64,000 nucleotides of DNA. Origin: Nematopogon swammerdamellus. Its lineage: Eukaryota > Arthropoda > Insecta > Lepidoptera > Adelidae. The notes beneath the pieces were generated by a model. That model worked only from the letters and a program-made list of their open reading frames with translations. It was not told where the DNA came from and did no database searches. Position numbers and translations under genes: made by a program. Every line of letters starts with the position of its first letter. The first letter of the stretch is position 1. Location of the stretch: NCBI GenBank assembly GCA_946902875.1, contig OX336354.1, positions 10,327,247 through 10,391,246 of the forward strand. The letters run 5' to 3'. This document shows positions 56,657 to 64,000 of the stretch, in pieces.

Positions 56657-56724
56657 CAGTCAGGCAGGACCATGCTTGGGTGGAAATCCGTTGTCTCTGC
56701 CAACCCCTTTGGGAAACAGGCGTA
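56657..56724 (+). repeat. fragment of SINE head type D
   Basis: GTCAGGCAGGACCATGCTTG, TCCGTTGTCTCTGCC and CCTTTGGGAAACAGGCGT lie directly in front of the next SINE. Confidence 0.6.
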
Positions 56725-56731
56725 TCTCCTG

Positions 56732-57071
56732 CCAGACTCGGTAGCTCAGTGGTGCGGTCGGTCGACTGTTGTTAAGAAACCCTGCGCGCGGTCAGTACTT
56801 GGATGGGTGACCGCTCACCGTTGGAGGCTGACCGTGGTTTTGATTACACTGTAGGTCCCTTCCCTTCTTATCTAACTAGATGGTAGGGTTTATCCCGCCC
56901 GGGTTGGTACCATCGCACTGAATGAAACGTCGGTCGAAACGGCTTTGTAAATAGTTCGTGTTTTCCGTCCAGTTCAGTGTAGTCGACATGAAATGAATAG
57001 AAGCACTGACATGGCACCTAGTTCACCCGGTGATGGGCTGTCATTACGGATGATGTAGGTGATATAAAAAA
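56732..57071 (+). mobile_element. SINE type A, full length
   Basis: GACTCGGTAGCTCAGTGGTG, GTACTTGGATGGGTGACCGC (5S box-C-like), core GGTAGGGTTTATCCCGCCCG and tail GACATGGCACCTAGTTCACC, ending GGTGATATAAAAAAAT; a short piece of the tail is deleted. Confidence 0.85.
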
Positions 57072-60000
57072 AATCGGTGTGTATGTATTATATTAAAAAC
57101 TGACAGTTATAATAGTGCATACTAGTCCGTTTTTTTCAACGAGTCTGCAATTAATATTTAGATGTTATATGTGTGACAGAGAGACGGAAAGGGGGGCTTA
57201 CTTTTAGGAACACGTTTTATTGATTATTAAATAGATAACAATACTCTTTTTGAGCAGAAGACAATGTTATATTTACCTATTTTATGTTTCAAAAATCATG
57301 CAACGCTTCTACTCAAAAATTTTCAAAATAAAATGTGACAAAATGATCAAAATATTTACATACCCATCTGGCCTTCTTTATGCTGATAGTCCGGAATTTT
57401 GACGACACTTTCACTAAATTCTTTAGAAAACTTTAGTCCAACTTAAGCCCAGATTTTTCGTCCCAGAATAGGGAAGAAAAAGTTATTTCATAGCACTAAA
57501 CCCTTTAAAAGCTGATGCTGCTTTTGGTTTCACTATAATATGTCCAAAGTGTTTGTCCAAGCATTGTCAAGAATGTGATAAATTTGTAGACGTAGAACGT
57601 ATCTGTTTAACGAATAATAATTATATAACCTCTGCCATGGAATTAAATACCTTAGAAGGGTCATCGAGATGGTGATAGAAAAATGCATAAAGATGAAATT
57701 ACAAATATTTACCTATCTCCGTCATACTTTTTTGCTCACATGTCTGCTGTCTTCTGCAAATGGATTGTGTGCCGGCGGCCGACCAAAAGTTGGTAGCAAA
57801 GTAAAATGTATGTAAAAGTACAACTGCGAGTGGGGGTTGCACTTTTAAAGAGAACATTTTAGAAACAATTATTTTCAAACTTAAGAATTTTAGATGATTT
57901 AGCTGTTGTTGTTGAATAAATCGATTGCTTCAATGCGGTTTCCGCGTTTTTCAATTCCATGATAATCTGTATGTAAGATGGATGACATACGCCATACTAT
58001 CTTGCGTGTGAAGTTGAAATATGTAGTTGTGATAGAGAACGGTAGCAGATAGCGAGCGGGCCTCGATAACGACAGCTGATTGTGTGGGTATTTGGGTGTT
58101 TGTAGGTCGTTACTTTAGGAACACCATTTCTCACTATGAGATAGATAGTGTATGTTGGGGCTGGCCCCTAAAACAAATAAATACCTACCTACCTATATTT
58201 AAACATTTTGTATTATTATATTTATAAATTACACTATATTATACTAATATATTAGATTGTCGGCTTCAAGGTTTTTAAGCATTTTGGTCATTAAAATATT
58301 AGATTCAAAATAGCTTTTGTTTTAATATATAATTTTAAAGTACACCTTTTTTTTTAATAATTTATACTAGACGTAAGCTAAAAGTTTAATGGTTTTTAAC
58401 TTTTGAACTCTAAATGACAATAAATTATATACTTCCTTTTAAAATTTTCAAAATAGGTACTTTTAAATACTTGGACAAGCGAAACATCAACGTGTAGTTC
58501 GGTGAAGAGAACTAGATAAACACTCCATAAAATGTTCTAAAATCCCATTTTAATTTAGTTTGTTCAGATAATTAGTTTATAAAAGTAAGTAAATCTTGAA
58601 AACTTTACGCCCAACCGAAAATGGCGAAGTCAAACCAAACATCACACATACTTCTATACTCTGTTTATTCTCTGATTCATCTTTCGCTGGTACAATAACA
58701 ACACCGTTATTTTTACTAATCAATGCCTCCAAAAATACTGACATTTCGACCGTCTCATACGACTTTATATTTACTCAACTTCACTTCCAATATTATGCAT
58801 TGCGTTATTGCATTTTCACCATTATTTTAGATAGTAATAAAGGTGACTGGTTTAGTTTTTACTTAGGCTTAATGGTAACTAAGGTGATATGGAGCTGGCA
58901 AAAACAATAAGGATTCGAGAGCGATCTCTATTTCGAAAATAGAACGAGTTCTAAATTTAAACCGAGCCGGTTAGCGCCGCGGTCGCGCGCAATGGTTGCC
59001 TTTCTGCTAGTTAGTTGTGATTTTATTATGCTTGTTTGATAATTTTTTTAGTTAACCTACCTTTTGGAAGTCGGTTAAAAAAAGTCAGAATCTGTGTAGA
59101 TTTACTTATCCTAACCTACCTACTTAAACATTATTCTTTGCTCTCAAAATGCTGCGATTATTTATTTTTAATTTAGTTTCAATCTGTCAAACAAAAATAT
59201 TGTATACACGTGACCGACTCAAAAATACTCCATACGAGTTTCTTAGCCATAATTTTTTTCTTCAATAAGGATAACATATTATGATGACTTATCCTAGTGA
59301 TTTTTTTTATCAATTTAATCTTATCTTAAAATAAAACTGAAACTTTGTACGGTTTGAAAATTACGTTATTTACGTAAATTACGGATTTTTTACGTTATGT
59401 TTAAACAGTTTAAATACATTACCAGACAGTAAATAATCACGAACTCAACGCACGTCTCTGTGCGACAAGGACGACGCTCTACAACCGGATTGTCTCTTTC
59501 TAAAGCTCGATGTCCATTATTCACTGTCGTGTACTGTGCGTAGGTACCTGTCTACTTTCCAGGTAGGAAATTTTCCATTCAAATCATGCCATCCTGGTGC
59601 AGTTAATTAAGTGGTCGCCGTTATTATGTCATACTCCCTGCATTATGCATAGTTTTACTACATTACTAGTTTATTGATATTTATAATTATATTATTCACT
59701 GGGCAGGAAGATCGCTGTTCGCATAATATACACACATACTTATGTACTTAAAATAACATAAGTACCTCTCACCGGCTCCAGGGCTCGGTGTTGAGGGACA
59801 AAGGTTGTGTCAGTCAGGTGATCAGGTCCAATTTTTCTTGTCTGTATTATATTGTATTTTTTTTTTCTGTTATGTGTGTATTGAACGAGTGAAATAAAAA
59901 ACATTTCATTTCGATTCATTTCAAGTAGATGACTCCCGGCATCGCTGCAATTCGACTTATCTCTCCCTGGACGGATTTTAATATTTATTTATGTATTTTT

Positions 60001-60526
60001 TTAGGTTTAGATTTCAATTGTTAAGATAGTTTAAGTAGTCACTTATACTATTGTTTGTTTGTTATTATTAATTGCTTACAATTAAATAAATTTTATATAC
60101 TTTCAAGTAGGTATACACAAAAGCTATGCAAACTGACTGAGAAAACATAATATGTCCATACATCAACAATGCATAATTCATACCTAGTAAAAAAAAATAA
60201 AAAAATAAAAAATAACACACAAGTCGTTCAGAATAGTAAGAAAACGGAATCAGTTATCCCATGTGTTTGTTTAGTAACGACATCTCAGCAGCTGTTTCGT
60301 GTACAGTTAGTGGTGGAGTCGGTTACACTAAACTGACACGTGGTCGTCTGTTTCTTCGGTAGATAAGCTGTCGTTGCGTGCGGTAGGTCATTACAGCCCT
60401 CTCAACAAATTATTTCATTACTCTGGCAACACTCCACCCGTGTTAAACTTATTTGGAAATTGTTTTTTGATGAATATGTATGGAAAATACTCATGACTAC
60501 TTAACGCGGGCAGATCAGTGAAACAA
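57072..60526. other. no gene recognised
   Basis: AT-rich. Frame 58596-58910 (104 codons) is not protein-like. A GC-richer sequence GAGCCGGTTAGCGCCGCGGT lies at 58964-58983. No repeat family of the window is clearly present. Confidence 0.45.
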
Positions 60527-60676
60527 AAAAAATCGGCCAAGTGCCGAACTCGCATACCGATCGTTCCGTACCACCACACAATATTTTTGTGTTATCTATT
60601 TACCAAAAAAATTGTTTTTTTATTTCATTCAGTTCGTGATCCTTAGCGCGAGCCCGACTCACATTTGGCCGGTTTT
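60527..60676. repeat. inverted pair of repeat R ends
   Basis: CGGCCAAGTGCCGAACTCGC at 60534 faces GCGAGCCCGACTCACATTTG-GCCG at 60650-60675, giving an inverted arrangement about 143 bases long. A GTTCCGTACCACCAC motif lies inside. It could be a short TIR element related to repeat R. Confidence 0.5.
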
Positions 60677-61106
60677 TTTATTATTAATTTTGTTATATTT
60701 TATAGTTTGCACTATAATCAATCGCGCCGAGTTTGACGCTTGTATGTAGGTTCCTATTACCGATTTTTCCATAGAGCAAAAACAAAAAAACGTTGAAAAA
60801 AAAAACACGTTTCTTGTATATGGATTGCAGGATTAGAATTATTTACCTTAGTATCAAATTTCAATCCAATCGTTAAGTGAATTTTCAGTACATTCGACCC
60901 TTGACTGATAACGACTAATATTACACATAGCAAAGATGAATTTGAAATGAAAATAACTTCACACTTTGAACAAAGTTGCAGAAAAAAGCGAACATAATGC
61001 TTGAATTCATTATGTAGCAGTGATACCCCAAGTATCGTGCGTGGATGAAATTGATCGGCAGCGCGAAATATTCTAAAAAGTGTTAAAAATAAAATACTCA
61101 GACATA

Positions 61107-61607
61107 CAGGGTTTTTCAGGATAGACTTGAGAAACTGCAGGAGTAGAAAGTACCTACTCATTATTAGAAGAAACCAATCCTCACTCAAATTGAAATTCCG
61201 TTTTTTTTAATACAAAAAAATTGGAAAGTTTGATAAAAACTCGATGGACAGTGAGTCTGGGGAGATTGGGCAACAGCACTGTCTATGTCTAGGGAGTGCA
61301 ATGACCTAGTCCAGTCCCGTTTTCCTTTTGTTTTCATTGAACTTTCACTGTTTGTAATTATTTACCTACATGCAGTTCAATTCTACTAGTTAAGTATGCA
61401 ACATACTCATTTCTATCTATGAGTTAGTAATTTTATTTTTATTTAATAAAGGCCGACGTTAACTATCCATCAAATCTTAATGAAACTATTTTCACCGAAA
61501 AGTACTATAAAATGACCTAATCCTGGAAAAAGTTTCAGAGCTTTCGTTTTCAAACATGAACTCCTTTTGAACCCTGAATTTAGGAAACCCTATCCCGAAA
61601 CACCCTG
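61107..61607. mobile_element. 501-bp MITE, TA target, CAGGGTNTTTC ends
   Basis: Left end CAGGGTTTTTCAGGATAGAC and right end TATCCCGAAACACCCTG are complementary at most positions. TA flanks both (61105-61106, 61608-61609). It fits a Tc1/mariner-type MITE. The 143-codon minus-strand frame 60757-61188 spans the left boundary and is therefore unlikely to be a gene. Confidence 0.7.
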
Positions 61608-61871
61608 TATACATAGGGTACGTACAGTACTTTTATATGTTAGTAGGTACATATATCGAACAGTCTAGAGATGCTGGGTCGTATATGAATACTATGCTTT
61701 CCTAACAAACATATTTACATAACCAATGATAATATGAAAACTGTATACATAGGGTACGTACAGTACTTTTATATGTTAGTACATATATCGAACAGTCTAG
61801 AGATGCTGGGTCGTATATGAATACTATGCTATCCTAACAAACATATTTACATAACCAACGATAATGTGAAA
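61607..61871 (+). repeat. tandem duplication, about 135-bp unit, two copies
   Basis: Unit 1 61607-61742 and unit 2 61743-61871 are nearly identical (ATACATAGGGTACGTACAGT, GAACAGTCTAGAGATGCTGG and so on). Differences: GGTA missing after TTAGTA in unit 2 and a few single bases. It begins exactly at the MITE end. Confidence 0.9.
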
Positions 61872-62069
61872 AATATTTAAAAGTTATCGTAAAGAAGGTT
61901 AAAATAAAAATAAACTAGGTAAGGAAGGAAGGTATCGGGCGAAGCATCCGACAAGGACTTCACTTCCTGACAAATTATTTCCGAACCCTCAAAGCACGTA
62001 CCGAAGTGTACCAAAGTTATATTGGCTTGTCGCACTTTTACGAAACTTTACTTTTCTTAATGTTATCAA

Positions 62070-62492
62070 ATGATTAGGTATATTTTTATTATTATGATAA
62101 AACTCCAAGACTATAAAATAGACGCTCTTGTAAGGTTCTTTCAAAATAAAATTGGAACTCTTCTTCAATTGAGATTATCAAATTCTTTAAATTGGATATA
62201 TTTTTTGGGAAACATAAACACAATTAATTTCAATTTTTCATGTTACTTGGTCATTTGGAAGCATGTTTACGGGAACAGTGCATGCTTCGGCTTAGCGAAT
62301 ACCTACATTCAATATTTCAATCAAACGAAACTGCGAAAAAAAACGCAGGAAAAGTATATTAACACTAGATCCTTTACTGCGGTAAGGATAGCGGACTTAT
62401 TGCAGAAAACCATTTCTTCAAATCAACCGAGCACAGAAAAAGAAGACCACGAAAGCACGCATGCGCTCTACGAAAACTACATTATGCGCTAA
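62070..62492 (+). CDS. uncharacterised open frame (140 codons)
   Basis: The frame begins at an ATG in very AT-rich DNA. The first 90 residues are Ile/Phe/Asn-rich, as chance frames in such DNA usually are. The last about 50 residues, from KKTQEKYINTRSFTAV through DLLQKTISSN to the stop, have a more protein-like mix of charged residues and could be a small exon with an acceptor near 62352, but there is no pyrimidine tract in front. I recognise no domain. Best read as probably non-coding unless transcripts show otherwise. Confidence 0.12.
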   Translation: MIRYIFIIMIKLQDYKIDALVRFFQNKIGTLLQLRLSNSLNWIYFLGNINTINFNFSCYLVIWKHVYGNSACFGLANTYIQYFNQTKLRKKTQEKYINTRSFTAVRIADLLQKTISSNQPSTEKEDHESTHALYENYIMR

Positions 62493-64000
62493 ATTTGGAA
62501 ATACGTCGACTTGACGACAAATTACTCTTCAAAATAAGCAACTTCCCCTACTCATTCTAGAGTCGGCTCAATTAACGTGGGCTTATCTCGAGCGCGTGCG
62601 CAGACACCACATCAGCCAGTCACAGAAGAATTTAAGGAGATAACATGGAAATAGAATGTATGTACTTAGACTAGATAAGTAGGAATACCTCGTGGAGTGG
62701 AGAGAGAATAAGGTAAGAAAAAATTATCTACACATTCGAATATTGTAATTTATTGAAGAAACAATATATATTTTTCAAATTAACTTAGACTTAAAAGTTA
62801 AAACGTTTAATACAAACGTAGAGAAAAAGAAAGATCAGCGTTATACTGCATTCCCCGAGTGAAGTATAGCGCAGATTTCGCTCAATGTAAAAAAAAAATG
62901 CTTTCAGCAAACGAACAGAAAACTTTTTCTGCGCGGTGCTTTCAGCCTTCTTCCAAATTGACTAAAATTTGGTAATGTACATTATACTCAAATATCAAAA
63001 TATTGATACCATAATTTTTTTGTTCCATGGAAATCCCAAAATTCGTCCCGATTCATAACAACACCTTTTGTCTGTCGGCCACTTCAAATCGTCGGATACC
63101 GAATCGTCAAAGCAAAAGTCGAAAGAACTTTCGAGCAGACGAAATCTCAGAAAAAAATTATAAATGAGAACTATTGGTAAGGCACCTACAATAACAGTTC
63201 GTCCAGCCGTGTCGTCGTGTCATCGTCCCAGCCAGTGGGCGTTATTGTTTGTTTACCCAAATAAATGTCAAACATATTTTTTTCCCTCGACTTTGGACAT
63301 AATAAATCTATTCACGTTAGCAACACAGATGTCCTTGGCCGTTAAACCGGTGAAGGGTGTCCCGTAACTTTGTGAACTAATGTTATTTATTACGACAGTT
63401 CGCTATTCAGCCTCCCGCATGCATGGGTATGATTTGTTTGTATGCTAAACTCGCTAAGGTAGGTAGGTAGGTAAATATATTATGGGATAATTTAAGGAGC
63501 CTTATTTTATATTTATGTACTTATTAAGTGAATAGTCAGGCGTTCAGTACTTTCTCTTTCCGAGTTTGATAAGGTGCTTAGATATTTCTTTCACGAAAAC
63601 GAGGTGTTTTATGTGGTTCGTATTTCATGTAAAACTGTATCCAATGTAACGAAGGGAAGGAGGCAAGTGGACGGAGGAGACCTATAGCACAGAGGACAAA
63701 ACGTTTTTGTCCTCTGTGCCTAAATACTTCTCAGACTTAGTAGGTGGTGGGGTCAAACCAGTCCGGATTGGTACCACCGCATGTCCATTTTTAAATCTGA
63801 CTGTGCTGTATATTCTTATGAATCAAGCATGCGCGTCATATTTTCAGAAATCTAAATGTAGAAACAGTGTAAGTCATACATAAGCATTGTTACCGACGGA
63901 ACGATCGACAAATAAAATTATCCGTTAAAATCCGTTGAAGACCGTTAGAATACGTTACTGAATACAATGGCTCACTTCTTTCCAGCCGTTGCTTCTTGGA
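62493..64000. other. no gene recognised; remnants of SINE core
   Basis: AT-rich. At 63625-63790 decayed SINE core blocks remain (TGTAAAACTGTATCC, TTAGTAGGTGGTGGGGTC, GGATTGGTACCACCGCA), interrupted by a 15-bp perfect hairpin (63687-63719). No exon supported up to the window end. Confidence 0.45.
63687..63719. repeat. perfect 15-bp hairpin
   Basis: GCACAGAGGACAAAA (63687-63701) and its exact complement (63705-63719), loop CGT. It sits within an old SINE core. Confidence 0.85.

Noticed and set aside
60757..61188. 143-codon minus-strand frame
   Set aside because: Crosses the boundary of a MITE and its flank; very Phe/Leu/Ile-rich with no recognisable domain.
1..64000. CRISPR array, operon or bacterial-type defence system
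   Set aside because: No regular repeat-spacer pattern and no prokaryotic-type genes; the content is eukaryotic throughout.

Overview
The window looks like nuclear DNA of a lepidopteran insect. It is AT-rich, has introns with GT/AG splice sites, and is packed with repeats of lepidopteran character: RTE-like and other LINE 3' ends, modular SINEs, a Helitron-like element, hAT and mariner relics. There is no sign of operons, bacterial genes or CRISPR.

The only gene I can support firmly is the 3' half of an ANKS1-type adaptor gene (ankyrin repeat and SAM domain protein 1; the Odin/AIDA-1 family) on the minus strand. Seven exons lie between 31604 and 14511 and encode 607 residues: a linker, two tandem SAM domains, a Pro-rich linker, a PTB domain and a C-terminal tail. 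Every internal junction is phase 0 with a canonical donor and acceptor. The most 5' exon seen here starts in phase 1, so more coding sequence must lie upstream. No ankyrin-repeat exon can be seen from 31.6 to 64 kb, so the 5' half is probably beyond the window behind an intron of more than 32 kb. An open frame at 31790-32059 is a candidate extra or alternative exon but has no fitting splice sites.

The rest is non-coding and repeat-rich. 1-9 kb: an RTE LINE 3' end, several SINEs, a Helitron-like element. 9-14.5 kb: 3' flank of the ANKS1 gene with little recognisable, one perfect hairpin and a possible piggyBac-type MITE. 14.5-31.6 kb: ANKS1 exons and introns, the latter holding a 494-bp MITE, a fold-back repeat, SINE pieces, LINE tails and a decayed mariner transposase. 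32-44 kb: mostly unrecognised sequence plus a hAT element (34344-36650) with a second hAT element nested in it (34602-35476), both with 8-bp target duplications. 44-64 kb: dense SINE and LINE debris, a 99-bp-arm palindrome, a MITE and a tandem duplication.

The most interesting non-gene material is the SINE set. At least three different 5' heads (a tRNA-like head interrupted by 5S rRNA-like sequence, a plain tRNA-like head, and a third head of unknown origin) are joined to a shared central block, and two different 3' tails occur.
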